DNA of 64,000 nucleotides. Origin: Helicobacter macacae MIT 99-5501. GTDB taxonomy: Bacteria; Campylobacterota; Campylobacteria; Campylobacterales; Helicobacteraceae. The position numbers and the translations under genes were made by a program. Below the pieces are notes generated by a model that did not search any database, had not been told where the DNA came from, and was given only the letters and a program-made list of their open reading frames with translations. The stretch covers positions 968,604-1,032,603 of the forward strand of contig NZ_KI669454.1 in NCBI RefSeq assembly GCF_000507845.1, in the 5' to 3' direction. Below, in pieces: positions 7,890 to 17,859 of the stretch (the stretch's first letter is position 1; every line of letters begins with the position of its first letter).

Positions 7890-8817
7890 CCAAAATAAAA
7901 ACCACACTAGAGAATCCTCCTCTTTAAGCGAGAAAGACAAGCATTTTTTAGAATCCTCACATTCTAAAAAGTCCAAAAAAGAAGCAAAAAGTATAGATTC
8001 TGCAGAATCTAAAAATGTCGCAAAATCCGCAAAAAGTATAGATTCTACAAATATAGATTTTGCAGAATTTGTAGAAGTTGGCAAGATAGGGAAGTTAAGC
8101 GGACTAAAAGGCAGGCTTTGCTTTTGGCTTAGCGGGGATTTTGAGGAGTTTTTATCTCGTGGGATAGAAGTGCAAGTAAGGCTTGCAAACGAGCTAGAAT
8201 CCCTAAAATCCAAAAGGGAATCAAAAATACAATTCCCAAAAATTACCAAAGATTTTGGGAGTATGTATTTAAATGTGGCAGAATCTAAGGAATTTGCCAC
8301 TACTATATTTACCCATACTCCGCTCACTCTCATAGTAAGCTCTTTTATCAAAAAAAACGATAAATATTTCATCGAGTTTGAGGGAATCACTTCTGCAGAT
8401 AGTGCCAAGCAACTTGTAAATGCCAAAATCTATGCGACAAAAGCACAGAGTAGAGAGCATTGCAAGCTAAAAAAAGATGAGTATTTCTACTTTGATATTA
8501 TCGGGCTAGAGATTATCGAAGAGGGCGAAAATCTAGGCATTGTGCGAGATATTGAGCGCATTGGCAATGTTGATTATTTCATAGTGGAAGTGGCTGATAA
8601 TCTTGTGTCAAATATCGCTATGAAATCCGCACAGCACAAACTCGACAAATCAAAAAATATCACAAAATCTACAAACCCAACCCCAAAATCCACAAAAAAA
8701 CAAAAAAAACCAAAAACATTCCTTGTGCCTTATATTGATAGATTTGTCCTAGAGGTTTGCTTGCAAACGGGTAGGATTTTTACCAAAAACGCCAAATCTA
8801 TCCTAGAGCAAAGCTAG
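7882..8817 (+). CDS. rimM: Ribosome maturation factor RimM with long low-complexity insertions
   Basis: RimM helps assemble the 30S head by binding S19. The conserved RimM core starts only near residue 63 (FVEVGKIGKLSGLKGRL), and the PRC barrel follows (about 195-300, ending FLVPYIDRFVLEV). At 311 residues the protein is much longer than the usual 170-185. The surplus is a Ser/Lys/Glu-rich N-terminal extension (1-62) and a Lys/Thr-rich insertion (about 245-278) inside the PRC domain. Both are in frame and use the AAAATCTA-type vocabulary seen across this window. ATG 7882 overlaps khpA by 8 bases. Confidence 0.92.
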   Translation: MSNQNKNHTRESSSLSEKDKHFLESSHSKKSKKEAKSIDSAESKNVAKSAKSIDSTNIDFAEFVEVGKIGKLSGLKGRLCFWLSGDFEEFLSRGIEVQVRLANELESLKSKRESKIQFPKITKDFGSMYLNVAESKEFATTIFTHTPLTLIVSSFIKKNDKYFIEFEGITSADSAKQLVNAKIYATKAQSREHCKLKKDEYFYFDIIGLEIIEEGENLGIVRDIERIGNVDYFIVEVADNLVSNIAMKSAQHKLDKSKNITKSTNPTPKSTKKQKKPKTFLVPYIDRFVLEVCLQTGRIFTKNAKSILEQS

Positions 8818-8896
8818 GAAATCAGTGCAAAATCTAGTAAAATCTACAACACAAGCAAGCAAAAATAGCGCAACAAAGCCGTAACAAAGGGTAAAA

Positions 8897-9886
8897 ATGC
8901 ACTTTAGTTTTTTGACACTTTTTCCCCAACTCGTTGAGGGATACTTCAGCGATTCTATCCTTAAAAATGCGCGAGAAAATGGACTAATCAGCATTGAAGC
9001 GATACAAATCCGCGATTTTGCTACAAACGCTTATAAGAGCGTAGATATGCCCCAAATCGGCGGTGGGGCAGGGCAAGTGATAAGCTATGAGGTGCTTAGC
9101 CGTGCTATCTCATCACTGCAAAAAACAACAAACCAAGACGCTAGACAAAATCAAGCACAGATTCCACAGCAAGATTTTGCGTTAGATTCTACGCAGGATT
9201 TTGCACAAGAGTGCATACAGTCTACCAATCAAGCCACCGATAAAAATACTTCAAAAAGCAAAAACACCAGCAAAAATGCTAGCAAAAATACTGACATAAA
9301 TATTTGCAAAACAGCGCGTCCGCATATTGTTTTTCTAACTCCTTGTGCCAAGCCATTTACCCAAAATGACGCAAAAAGGCTAGCAAAAAAACCTCATATC
9401 GCCTTTGTTTGTGGTCGTTATGAGGGTATCGATGAGAGGGCGATAGAGGTATTTGCCGATGAGGTGTTTTGCATAGGGGATTTTATCCTCACAGGTGGCG
9501 AGCTAGCCGCGCTATGTATGTGTGATAGTATCGCTAGAAATATTAGCGGTGTGCTTGGCAATAGCGAGTCTTTGCAGGGGGAGAGCTTTGAAAACTATCT
9601 GCTTGAAGCCCCTGTATTTGCGCGACATATCAAGGGCGAGAAGATTTTGGATAGCCCTCTTACAGATTTTTCTACTGCAGATTTTGGGTTTTCTTGCCAA
9701 ACAAGCACGAAAAATGATAAAAATTTTGTAAATTTTATCGCCCCTTCAGTGTATTCAAAGGGAAATCATAGTAAAATCAGCACTTTGAAAAATGATTTGG
9801 CAGTGTGTAAGACACGCTATTTTCGTCCAAATCTCTTTGAAAAATGGAAAATCCACAATCCAAATAACCCCAAAAAGAAAGGATAG
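8897..9886 (+). CDS. trmD: tRNA (guanine-N1)-methyltransferase TrmD with a 60-residue insertion
   Basis: TrmD makes m1G37 in tRNA using S-adenosylmethionine and prevents frameshifting. The trefoil-knot motifs are intact: GRYEGIDERA (about 173-182) and CIGDFILTGGELAAL (about 193-207), with MPQIGGGAGQV near residue 51. The 329 residues compare with about 230-250 in most bacteria. The excess is mainly a Gln/Asn/Thr/Ser-rich block at about 77-139, placed between the GGGAG helix and the HIVFLTP strand, plus a smaller one near residue 258. A disordered loop at that place may be tolerated. It lies 79 bases after rimM and 3 bases before rplS. Confidence 0.94.
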   Translation: MHFSFLTLFPQLVEGYFSDSILKNARENGLISIEAIQIRDFATNAYKSVDMPQIGGGAGQVISYEVLSRAISSLQKTTNQDARQNQAQIPQQDFALDSTQDFAQECIQSTNQATDKNTSKSKNTSKNASKNTDINICKTARPHIVFLTPCAKPFTQNDAKRLAKKPHIAFVCGRYEGIDERAIEVFADEVFCIGDFILTGGELAALCMCDSIARNISGVLGNSESLQGESFENYLLEAPVFARHIKGEKILDSPLTDFSTADFGFSCQTSTKNDKNFVNFIAPSVYSKGNHSKISTLKNDLAVCKTRYFRPNLFEKWKIHNPNNPKKKG

Positions 9887-9889
9887 ACA

Positions 9890-10243
9890 ATGAAAAATCG
9901 ATATATTGAGAACTTTGAAAAATCTCAAATCGGGGATAAAAAAGTCCCACAATTTAAGGCAGGCGATACCATTAAGCTAGGCATTCGTATCGTAGAGGGG
10001 GATAAAACAAGAATCCAAAATTTTGAGGGCGTGTGTATCTGCATCCGTGGCAATGGTGTGGATAGCACTTTTACCGTTCGCAAAATCGGTGCAAACAATG
10101 TCGGTGTAGAAAAAACTTTCCCACTTTATAGCGATAGCTTGGAAAGCATACAAGTGCTACGAGTTGGACGCGTGCGCAGAGCAAGGCTGTATTATCTGCG
10201 TGATAGAAAAGGTAAAGCAGCTAGAATCAAAGAAGACCGATAG
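9890..10243 (+). CDS. rplS: 50S ribosomal protein L19
   Basis: This large-subunit protein at the 30S-50S interface has 117 residues, the usual length, with the family signature [20 protein letters not shown] and the C-terminal [23 protein letters not shown] 9890 follows an AAAGGA site inside the end of trmD. It is the last gene of the rpsP operon; a 12-bp hairpin follows at 10273. Confidence 0.98.
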   Translation: MKNRYIENFEKSQIGDKKVPQFKAGDTIKLGIRIVEGDKTRIQNFEGVCICIRGNGVDSTFTVRKIGANNVGVEKTFPLYSDSLESIQVLRVGRVRRARLYYLRDRKGKAARIKEDR

Positions 10244-10272
10244 TAGCTGAAGTGTTACTTAAGAGTGATGAT

Positions 10273-10300
10273 TTGCATAGATTCTGTCGAATCTATGCAA
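10273..10300 (+). terminator. 12-bp perfect hairpin after rplS
   Basis: The arms TTGCATAGATTC and GAATCTATGCAA enclose the loop TGTC, 30 bases after the rplS stop. No T-run follows, so termination efficiency is uncertain, but the position suits the end of the ribosomal operon. Confidence 0.5.
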
Positions 10301-10390
10301 GTTGATTGCAAAACTTTGTATATCAAGTTAATGAATTAGTCCAAGAAATCAAGTCCAAATTCTTATCCACAAATACTTGGTAAAGCCTAT

Positions 10391-10867
10391 ATGCGAATAC
10401 GAATCTACTATGAGGATACCGATTGTGGCGGTATCTTGTATCATACAAACTATATAAAATACTGCGAGCGTGCTAGAAGTGAGCTATTTTTCTCGCGAGG
10501 GCTATTGCCTTCTCAAGCAAGTGCGGGGTTTGTAGTGAGTGCTATGGAGGCGAAGTTTTTAGGCTTTGCTAGGCTAGGGGATATGCTAGAAGTGCGCTCA
10601 AAACTTACAAAACTCGGCAAAGTCCAAATAGTCCTACTCCAAGATATTTATAAACTATCTCATTTAAGCGTGCTAGATTCTAGTGCGAATATTCTAGAAT
10701 CAGCGCAAAAATCCACTCAAAAAAAGCAACCTGATAATTCTAGTGAAGAAAAAATATTTAGTGCGCAAGTGCGACTAGGCTATGTAGATGTAGTAAGCCA
10801 AAAACCCGTAGCGATTCCAAAGCATTTAGAGCAGGTATTTTTAGAGCTAGGTAATGATATACATTGA
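10391..10867 (+). CDS. ybgC: YbgC-type acyl-CoA thioesterase (hotdog fold)
   Basis: This 4-hydroxybenzoyl-CoA thioesterase family protein has 158 residues. The N-terminal signature YYEDTDCGGILYHTNYIKYCERAR contains the catalytic Asp and the HTN segment typical of YbgC. H. pylori has a YbgC orthologue active on long-chain acyl-CoA. A Ser/Gln/Lys-rich insertion occupies about residues 97-122, so the protein is about 25 residues longer than usual. It is followed 47 bases later by a DUF493 gene; this pair is adjacent in H. pylori as I recall. Confidence 0.9.
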   Translation: MRIRIYYEDTDCGGILYHTNYIKYCERARSELFFSRGLLPSQASAGFVVSAMEAKFLGFARLGDMLEVRSKLTKLGKVQIVLLQDIYKLSHLSVLDSSANILESAQKSTQKKQPDNSSEEKIFSAQVRLGYVDVVSQKPVAIPKHLEQVFLELGNDIH

Positions 10868-10914
10868 AGCGTAAAAAAATGTGAAAGTGTGAGAAGCATT
10901 AAGCAGGAGCGAGT

Positions 10915-11163
10915 ATGAAAGGCAAGCCAGAGATTAGCTACCCTTGTGTGTGGGAATATCGCATAATCGGCGAAAATGCCGAAAAAATCAGCGAAATCGT
11001 AGGCGAGATAATGCAAACTCCCTATCGCTTAGAATCCAAAAACCGCTCATCAAAAGGGCGATTTGTATCTATGCACTTAAGCACGAGTGTGGATAGCGAG
11101 GAGTATCGCAACGAGATTTTTTCCCTCCTTAGCTCCCACCCCGAAATTAAAATGGTTATTTAG
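10915..11163 (+). CDS. DUF493 (YbeD-like) protein
   Basis: This 82-residue protein has the DUF493/YbeD alpha-beta (ACT-like) pattern: ISYPCVWEYRIIGEN at the start, a central SSKGRFVSMHLS strand and ...LLSSHPEIKMVI at the end. The biochemical role of the family is not established. The start follows a GGAGCG site 6 bases upstream. Confidence 0.85.
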   Translation: MKGKPEISYPCVWEYRIIGENAEKISEIVGEIMQTPYRLESKNRSSKGRFVSMHLSTSVDSEEYRNEIFSLLSSHPEIKMVI

Positions 11164-11291
11164 CTACAAAAACAAAAAATCAAATGCTTTTTTGCAATTA
11201 GCTATTGAGTGCAAAAGCCTATTTTTATCCAAAGTTTTTTATGATTTTTCTACAATTCCACATAAAATTTACCAAAATCCACAAGAACTAT

Positions 11292-11816
11292 CTACCCCTT
11301 AGCATTTCCCAAGTCTGCGACTTTTCCCCACATTAGCCGATATTTGCGCTTCATAAATTCTAGTTCTTCTCTAGCGTGGCTTAGCTCTTCGCGCATCACT
11401 TCTATCGTTTTTTTGTCATCGTCATAGACTTCCTGCATAGAGATTAGTGCGTCTTTTAGGAAGCTATTTTCACTTTTAAAGGCGGCTATGGTTTCATCTT
11501 TTGCACTAATGACTTTGTCGTGCAAGCCCATAATAGTGTGAATCGTGCGCTCTACAAACACAGGGTCATAAGAGCTACCATTTGCTTCTGCGGAAGTAAG
11601 CCCTGTTTGCACGCGCTGCACTAGGGCATTTGAGCTACTCTCTGCTTCGATTAGTCTGCGTCCGTCCTCCTCCTTGCTTGTGATTAGTCCATTTTCTATC
11701 ATTTCTAAAACTCTCTGTTCTTCTAAGCCAGAGAGTTTTAGAAATTCGCTAAATTCTATCCAAGCCTTTGCAGATGCGGGGGTTGTAGAAGTGCTTGTGG
11801 GTGCGTTGGATTCCAT
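11292..11816 (-). CDS. DUF3972-like epsilonproteobacterial protein
   Basis: This cytoplasmic protein of unknown function has 174 residues. It opens with a helix-turn-helix-like segment (EFLKLSGLEEQRVLEMIENGLI, about 20-41), followed by a long coiled coil (about 90-160) and a conserved end YRLMWGKVADLG. ATG 11816 is chosen because AAGGAA precedes it at proper spacing; the longer open frame back to 11894 has no ribosome site. The pattern fits DUF3972, found in Helicobacter and Campylobacter. The helix-turn-helix resemblance hints at DNA binding but is only an inference. Confidence 0.7.
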   Translation of the reverse strand: MESNAPTSTSTTPASAKAWIEFSEFLKLSGLEEQRVLEMIENGLITSKEEDGRRLIEAESSSNALVQRVQTGLTSAEANGSSYDPVFVERTIHTIMGLHDKVISAKDETIAAFKSENSFLKDALISMQEVYDDDKKTIEVMREELSHAREELEFMKRKYRLMWGKVADLGNAKG

Positions 11817-12032
11817 TATATTCCTTTGCATTTGTGCTTTTCTAAGCCAATGTATGCAAAAATTATTCCTTAAAGATTCTCTCCAAAAACTCAAATCAAA
11901 CTAGATAAACTTAAAATATTGCAAAAGACACTACAAAAATTCTTATCAAAGTTTCTTATATTTTTTAGCAAAAAATCAAAAAGTGCGAGGCGCAAGAAAA
12001 AAACTAAAAAAGCTAAAAACACAAAAACTTAT

Positions 12033-12536
12033 CTATTTTGAGCTAAGCAAAACCTCTATTGAAGCAGAATCTTGTGCGACTTTTTCTTGCTTTTCTAGTC
12101 TGTCTTGTCGAAGTTTTTGCGCTAGATTTTCATCATTTAGGCTAAGGATTTGCGTGGCTAGATATGCTGCGTTTATCGCACCTGCCTTGCCTACTGCCAT
12201 AGTTGCCACAGGCATAGATGATGGCATTTGCAGGGTTGAGAGGAGGGCATCAAGCCCATCTAGGATTCCACCTTTTAGTGGCACACCGATTACGGGCTTT
12301 GTGGTTTGAGAGATTATCGCGCCTGCTAGATGAGCTGCCATACCAGCCGCACCGATAAACACTTGCGCCCCACGAGATTCTGCGTCTTTTATGTAGTCGT
12401 GCGTGCGCTGTGGGCTTCTGTGTGCCGAAGAGATAAGCACTTCATAGCGCACACCAAAGCTATCTAGCACTTTTAGACATTCGCTCATTACCTCATAGTC
12501 GCTTTTGCTCCCCATTATGACGCTTACAAATTTCAT
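12033..12536 (-). CDS. purE: N5-carboxyaminoimidazole ribonucleotide mutase (PurE)
   Basis: This is a purine biosynthesis enzyme that interconverts N5-CAIR and CAIR. It has 167 residues, the class I length, with MGSKSDYEVM (residues 8-17), SAHRSP (about 37-42) and the substrate loop GAAGMAAHLAGAI. ATG 12536 lies 28 bases after the nrdA stop, so it may be co-transcribed with nrdA. purN of the same pathway is at 46 kb; purK is not in the window. Confidence 0.96.
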   Translation of the reverse strand: MKFVSVIMGSKSDYEVMSECLKVLDSFGVRYEVLISSAHRSPQRTHDYIKDAESRGAQVFIGAAGMAAHLAGAIISQTTKPVIGVPLKGGILDGLDALLSTLQMPSSMPVATMAVGKAGAINAAYLATQILSLNDENLAQKLRQDRLEKQEKVAQDSASIEVLLSSK

Positions 12537-12564
12537 TTTCTCTCCATTAAATATTTTTGCAGAG

Positions 12565-14940
12565 TTATTGGCAGTTTATGCACTCTAGTCCCCTATCCAT
12601 AACATCATCTTTGATTTCAGGGCTTTTTGTGCGGAGGTAGTAAGTGGATTTTAGCCCTAGCTTCCACGCAAGCATATATATATCGTTTAGAAGTTTTCCT
12701 TTTGTGTCTCCAGATGGTAGAAAGATATTTAGACTTTGCCCTTGGTCTATCCATTTTTGGCGCACACTCGCAGCTTTGACAAGAAGTGTTTGGTCTAGGC
12801 TATATGCGGAGGGGTAGTAGTTTATCGTATCAATAGATAGATTTGGCACGACTACGGGGATAACGCCACTTAGATTTTCCTCAAACCACCTTTTTTGATA
12901 CACAGGCTCGATAGTCTGTGTCGTGCCTACCAAAATCGAAATCGAGCTAGTCGGCGCAATCGCCATAAGATAGCCATTTCGCATACCTTGTGATTTGACT
13001 TTGTTTCGCAACTCTTGCCAATTATACTCTGTATCAAAAAGTGTCTTATCAGTGAGATTTAGCGCATTTTTGTTTGCCACATCGATAGGGAAAATACCCT
13101 TACTCCAATTACTCCCCTCAAATTGCGGATAGCTTCCGCGCTCTTTAGCGAGATTGGAGCTAGAGAGAATCGCATTGAAACTTATCATTTCCATTATATT
13201 ATCAATCGTGTTTAGATGCTCTTGGCTTCCCCACTCTATTTGCTTTGTGGCGAGCATTTCAGCTTCGCCCATCACGCCAAGCCCTATGGCGCGATTTTGC
13301 ATATTTGTGTATTTTACTTTACGATTTGGGTAGAAATTTAAATCAATCACATTATCAAGCATTCTAATAGCCACAGGTAGCACGCGCTCAATGTCCTCTT
13401 TCGTGTGGATTTTGCTTAGATTCACGCTTGCTAGGTTGCATACAGCGGTGTTGCCACCCTCTTGGATTTTGGTAGTGATATAGATTTTTTTGCCTTTGAT
13501 AGAGTCTAGCGAAGTTAGTTTGTTTGCTTTCTTTTTTACTCCCTCATCGGTTGTTATTTCATCATTTTCTTCAAAGTATTGTTTCTTGCCATCTTCAAAT
13601 TCTACTTCGACTTTGTAGTGGCTAGGCGCAGTGTTTTGGAAAATCTCTGTGCAGAGATTTGAGCTTCGTATGATTCCCGCGTGTGCGTTTGGATTGGCTC
13701 TGTTTGCATTGTCTTTGAAGCACAAAAACGGCATTCCTGTTTCAAAGTAGTTTATAAGAATCTTTTTCCATAGCTCTTTTGCTTTCATTCGTTTTTTTAG
13801 AATGTCTGGATTGTTTTCTAGCTCAATGTATTTTGCCTCAAACTCTTCTCCATACAGTTCGGTTAGCTCTGGGCACTGATATGGGTCAAAAAGTGTCCAC
13901 AGCTCATCTTTTTCCACACGCTTCATAAACAAATCACAAATCCAAAGCGCAGGGAACAAATCGTGCGCCCTGCGTCTTTCTTCCCCACTATTTTTGCGTA
14001 GCTCGATGAACTCCTCTACATCATTGTGCCACACTTCTAGGTAAGTAGCGATTGCGCCCTTGCGCGTGCCAAGCTGGTCTACTGCGATAGCGACATCATT
14101 TGTGATTTTTAGGAATGGCACAACGCCACCACCTACATTTTTGTGCCCATCGATAAAGCTACCAAGTCCACGCACTTTGGAGTAATCCCACCCGATTCCG
14201 CCACCATACTTGCTAAGCAACGCCATTTCTTTATAGGCATCAAAAATCCCCTCAATATTATCAGGCGTGCTACCGATATAGCAAGAGCTAAGCTGATGAC
14301 GCGGTGTGCGGGCATTTGCAAGCGTAGGTGTAGCGCAAATCACCTCAAATTTGGAAATCATATCGTAGAATTTTATTGCCCACTCGTTTTTGTCTTTTTC
14401 ATTTTGTGCTAGAAACATTGCTATTGACATAAACATATGTTGTGGTAATTCAATAGGTTTATTTTCTTTGGATTTGATTAGATACCTATCATAGAGGGTT
14501 TTTATCCCAAGATAGTTAAACTGCAAGTCCCTCTTTGGCTCGATTTTAGAATTTAGCAACTCTAAGTCAAATTTTTCTTTTAGTCCGCTTATGATTTTGC
14601 CTTGAGATTCTGCGTTTTCAAAGTAGTCTTTTAAGTGTTTGTATCCTGTGAAGCCATTTACTCTATGATACAAGTCATACAAAAACAACCTTGCTGCGAC
14701 AAATGTCCAATTTGGCGTGTCTATATCGATTTTGTCTACTGCGGTTTTGATAAGTGTTTGTTGGATTTCGTATGTGTTGATACCATTGCGGAAATGTAGC
14801 TTTGCGTCCATTTCCAAATCGCTCTGACTTACTCCGCTTAGTCCCTCCACCGCGCTTGAAGTATATTTTTTGATTTTATTGACATCAAGGAGTTCGATTC
14901 TGCCGTTTCGCTTAGTAACTGTAAAATCTGATTTTGACAT
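12565..14940 (-). CDS. nrdA: Ribonucleoside-diphosphate reductase, alpha subunit (class I)
   Basis: This is the catalytic subunit that reduces NDPs to dNDPs (791 residues). It has an N-terminal ATP-cone (TVTKRNGRIELLDVNKIKKY, residues 7-26), the catalytic 10-stranded barrel with LSSCYIGS and SSNLCTEIFQNT active-site regions, and a C-terminal redox pair CINC that docks the reducing partner. The beta subunit nrdB is not in this window. The start has an AAGGAT site. It lies 13 bases downstream of the nitroreductase gene and could be read from the same promoter. Confidence 0.96.
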   Translation of the reverse strand: MSKSDFTVTKRNGRIELLDVNKIKKYTSSAVEGLSGVSQSDLEMDAKLHFRNGINTYEIQQTLIKTAVDKIDIDTPNWTFVAARLFLYDLYHRVNGFTGYKHLKDYFENAESQGKIISGLKEKFDLELLNSKIEPKRDLQFNYLGIKTLYDRYLIKSKENKPIELPQHMFMSIAMFLAQNEKDKNEWAIKFYDMISKFEVICATPTLANARTPRHQLSSCYIGSTPDNIEGIFDAYKEMALLSKYGGGIGWDYSKVRGLGSFIDGHKNVGGGVVPFLKITNDVAIAVDQLGTRKGAIATYLEVWHNDVEEFIELRKNSGEERRRAHDLFPALWICDLFMKRVEKDELWTLFDPYQCPELTELYGEEFEAKYIELENNPDILKKRMKAKELWKKILINYFETGMPFLCFKDNANRANPNAHAGIIRSSNLCTEIFQNTAPSHYKVEVEFEDGKKQYFEENDEITTDEGVKKKANKLTSLDSIKGKKIYITTKIQEGGNTAVCNLASVNLSKIHTKEDIERVLPVAIRMLDNVIDLNFYPNRKVKYTNMQNRAIGLGVMGEAEMLATKQIEWGSQEHLNTIDNIMEMISFNAILSSSNLAKERGSYPQFEGSNWSKGIFPIDVANKNALNLTDKTLFDTEYNWQELRNKVKSQGMRNGYLMAIAPTSSISILVGTTQTIEPVYQKRWFEENLSGVIPVVVPNLSIDTINYYPSAYSLDQTLLVKAASVRQKWIDQGQSLNIFLPSGDTKGKLLNDIYMLAWKLGLKSTYYLRTKSPEIKDDVMDRGLECINCQ

Positions 14941-14953
14941 TTTTTATCCTTAT

Positions 14954-15670
14954 TTAGAGTATTTTTGCAAATTCGTTAAAGGCGATTCTAGGTGCTTTGT
15001 GCTTAGGAGGTGCGATTCTATACCCGAAGCAAACAAGCAATGCTACTTGCTCGCTAAAAGTATCAATCCCCAAAAACTCCTCTAGCTCGCTTCTGTCAAA
15101 TCCCTCAATCGCGCAAGAATCCACTCCCAAAAACGCAGCGCAATTCATCATTGAGCTAGCTATCAAGTAGGCTTGTTTGGCACTCCACTGATATATCGAG
15201 CTAGAATCCACATAGCCATTTTGCGCTAGAAATCCCGCGTATCGTTCATCTTTGTAAGCCTTTAGTTTTGCTCTCACTTCTTCAGGCTTACTGCCTCCTA
15301 CCTTTCGCTCAAACATTCGTGTAGCGTAGTTTGTAGTGTGGCTCATATCAGCCACTTTGCTTAGATAAATCACTACTTCACTGCAATCTGTGATTTGAGC
15401 TTGATTCCAGCAAAGTGGTTTTAGGGATTCTCTCACACTGCTATCTCTCACCACAAGCAAGCGTGTAGGCTCTAGTCCAAATGAGCTAGGCGTTAGCCTA
15501 CCTGATTCGATGATGATGTCTAAGTGATTTTGTGGGATTTTTTTTGTGCTATCAAACACTTTGCACGCGTGGCGAAATCTCATCGCTTCCAAAAACGCGT
15601 TTTGTTCTAGCACTTGCGGGTTTGGCTCTAGTAGCGATTTTGCAGTGATATGCTTCGTAGAAAGGCTCAT
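14954..15670 (-). CDS. FrxA-like NAD(P)H nitroreductase
   Basis: This is a flavin oxidoreductase of the nitroreductase fold (238 residues). It matches the FrxA/NfsB pattern: GRLTPSSFGLEPTRLLVV (about 57-74), DWASKQ-like QWSAKQAYL and FLGVDSCAIEGFD. In H. pylori FrxA and RdxA reduce nitroimidazoles and their loss raises metronidazole resistance; the physiological substrate is unclear. ATG 15670 follows AAGGAGA. A T14 run lies directly upstream of a TATAAA, so expression may vary with tract length. Confidence 0.85.
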   Translation of the reverse strand: MSLSTKHITAKSLLEPNPQVLEQNAFLEAMRFRHACKVFDSTKKIPQNHLDIIIESGRLTPSSFGLEPTRLLVVRDSSVRESLKPLCWNQAQITDCSEVVIYLSKVADMSHTTNYATRMFERKVGGSKPEEVRAKLKAYKDERYAGFLAQNGYVDSSSIYQWSAKQAYLIASSMMNCAAFLGVDSCAIEGFDRSELEEFLGIDTFSEQVALLVCFGYRIAPPKHKAPRIAFNEFAKIL

Positions 15671-15695
15671 CGTATCTCCTTAATTGATGATTTGG

Positions 15696-15701
15696 TTTAT
15701 A
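15696..15701 (-). promoter_or_regulatory. Candidate -10 element of the nitroreductase gene
   Basis: TATAAA on the minus strand lies 25 bases upstream of ATG 15670, immediately after the T14 run. The run would therefore occupy most of the -35/-10 spacer. The -35 hexamer is not evident. Confidence 0.5.
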
Positions 15702-15702
15702 C

Positions 15703-15716
15703 AAAAAAAAAAAAAA
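15703..15716 (-). repeat. T14 homopolymer in the putative promoter spacer
   Basis: This is A14 on the plus strand and T14 in the gene direction, ending one base from TATAAA. Confidence 0.9.
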
Positions 15717-16041
15717 CAGAATCAAAACAGATGGCAACACAAAAAAGCGCAAATAAATACAAAATAGTGCGACAAACAAACCAAAAACTGCCCTCATAAA
15801 TCCAAGTAGAGTTTTTACAAGCAAGGTTTATTTGGTAGTTTAGCAAAGGCAAAAAAGTAGCTTAAAAAACATTTATTTTAAAAATCCTTTTATCTTAAAA
15901 TGCTTTTTTATACTACTTTCACAAGTCAAGTAAAAAATCTACTCCTTAATTGTGGGATTATCACAACACAAGATTGCTAAGACAAAAGCTATAAAGCACA
16001 TAATATAGCTAAGATTTTGTGCTACGCATATTTGCTTTGTG

Positions 16042-17859
16042 CTACTTGGCTTTAGCATTTGCCCTTTTTCTTGCATTGGGCTCTAAAATCTTTTTGCGGA
16101 TTCGCAAATTTAGTGGCGTGATTTCTAAAATCTCATCTTCTTCTATCCACTCTAATGCTCTCTCTAGCGTTAAATCGCGTGGTGGCACGAGCTTGATTGC
16201 CTCATCTGCGCCACTAGAGCGCATATTTGTGAGGTGCTTTGCCTTTATGGGATTGACATCTAAGTCATTATCACGGCTATGCTCCCCTATCACCATTCCC
16301 ACATAGACTTTTGCCTGTGGCGCGATGAAAAGAGTTCCTCGCTCCTGAATGTTAAAAAGCGAAAATCCTGTCGCCTCTCCCGCTTCCATAGAGATGAGCG
16401 CACCATTTTTGCGCGATTCCACACTTCCGCTAAATGCGCGAAACTCTAAAAAGCTGTGATTCATCACACCCTCACCCTTTGTATCTGTCAAAAACTCGCT
16501 ACGATAGCCAATAAGCCCCCGTGCAGGGATTTCAAACTCTAGCCTTGTAAATCCATCGCCCATTGGATTCATCGCTTTCATCTCTGCCTTTCTGCGCCCA
16601 AGTCGCTCGATAATCGTCCCGCTAAAGTCTTGAGGCGTGTCGATTACTAGGTGTTCAAAGGGCTCACACTTCACGCCATCAATATCTTTGACAATCACTT
16701 CAGGGCGGGAAATACTAAACTCAAAGCCCTCTCTACGCAGATTCTCCGCCAAAATAGTGATTTGTAGCTCCCCGCGCCCACTCACGCGGAATTTCCCCTC
16801 GCCCATTTCCTCACAGCGCATTGCGATATTTGTCTGCATTTCTTTTAAAAGCCTATCTTTAATCTTATTTGCCGTGATATGTTTGCCCTCTGTCCCAGCT
16901 AGTGGGCTATCATTTACCGCGAAATACACGCTCATCGTGGGCTCTTCTAAGTGCATAGGGTCAAGTGGCATTGGATTATCCTTATCCACAATCGAATCGC
17001 CCACATCAACGGCATTGAATCCCGCAATCGCCACGATGTCCCCAGCTCCAGCGGTTTCGATTTCGGTTCTAGCTAGTCCCATAAAGCCGATGAGCTTTGT
17101 GATTTTGCCAACTTCTTTTGTGCCGTCCCCTTTGGCGAGCATTACGGATTCGCCCTTTTTGACAACGCCATTAAACACCCGCGCAATGCCGATTTTGCCC
17201 ACATAGTTATCATAATCAAGCGTGAAAATCTGCATTTGCAAGGGGTTTTCACTGCTTCCACTAGGCGCACTCACGCATTCCAAAATCGCCTCAAACAACG
17301 GCTCTAAATTCTTTTTTTCATCTTCTAGATTCTTGATAGCATAGCCATCGCGTGCAGCCGCATAAATCACGGGGAAGTCTAATTGCTCATCACTCGCTCC
17401 CATAGCCACAAACAAATCAAACACTTCATCGACCACCCTATCAGGCTCGGCAGCGGGTTTGTCGATTTTATTCACCACGACAATGGGGCGGATTCCAAAG
17501 CCTAGTGCCTTTTTTACGACAAATTTGGTCTGTGGCATTACGCCCTCTTGCGCATCGACAAGCAAAAGCACGCCATCTACCATTTTTAGCACGCGCTCCA
17601 CTTCCCCGCCAAAATCCGCGTGTCCGGGCGTGTCGATAATGTTGATTTTTGTGTCTTTGTAGGTTATGGCGGTGTTTTTGGATAGGATTGTGATTCCGCG
17701 CTCTTTTTCTAAGTCGTTGCTATCCATTACGCGCTCATCGATTTTTTCGCGCTCACTGAATGTGCCTGATTGGCTTAGTAGTCCATCAACCAAAGTTGTT
17801 TTGCCGTGGTCGACGTGTGCGATAACGGCGATATTGCGAATCTTTTGGGTATTTTGCAT
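16042..17859 (-). CDS. typA: TypA/BipA translational GTPase
   Basis: This ribosome-associated GTPase is needed for growth under stress and for 50S assembly at low temperature in other bacteria. It has 605 residues, the family length. HVDHGKTT (G1, residues 15-22) and [16 protein letters not shown] (G3, about 77) are present, followed by EF-G-like domains and the BipA C-terminal domain ending RKKILEPN. The start is taken at ATG 17859, where MQNTQKIRN matches the family, rather than the extended frame to 17907. Confidence 0.96.
   Translation of the reverse strand: MQNTQKIRNIAVIAHVDHGKTTLVDGLLSQSGTFSEREKIDERVMDSNDLEKERGITILSKNTAITYKDTKINIIDTPGHADFGGEVERVLKMVDGVLLLVDAQEGVMPQTKFVVKKALGFGIRPIVVVNKIDKPAAEPDRVVDEVFDLFVAMGASDEQLDFPVIYAAARDGYAIKNLEDEKKNLEPLFEAILECVSAPSGSSENPLQMQIFTLDYDNYVGKIGIARVFNGVVKKGESVMLAKGDGTKEVGKITKLIGFMGLARTEIETAGAGDIVAIAGFNAVDVGDSIVDKDNPMPLDPMHLEEPTMSVYFAVNDSPLAGTEGKHITANKIKDRLLKEMQTNIAMRCEEMGEGKFRVSGRGELQITILAENLRREGFEFSISRPEVIVKDIDGVKCEPFEHLVIDTPQDFSGTIIERLGRRKAEMKAMNPMGDGFTRLEFEIPARGLIGYRSEFLTDTKGEGVMNHSFLEFRAFSGSVESRKNGALISMEAGEATGFSLFNIQERGTLFIAPQAKVYVGMVIGEHSRDNDLDVNPIKAKHLTNMRSSGADEAIKLVPPRDLTLERALEWIEEDEILEITPLNLRIRKKILEPNARKRANAKAK

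Larger units (their letters stand above)
15671..16041 (-). other. 371-base intergenic region upstream of the nitroreductase gene
   Basis: It lies between the typA stop and the nitroreductase start. It carries the T14 tract with a probable -10 element, and otherwise AT-rich sequence with no accepted open frame. Confidence 0.6.
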
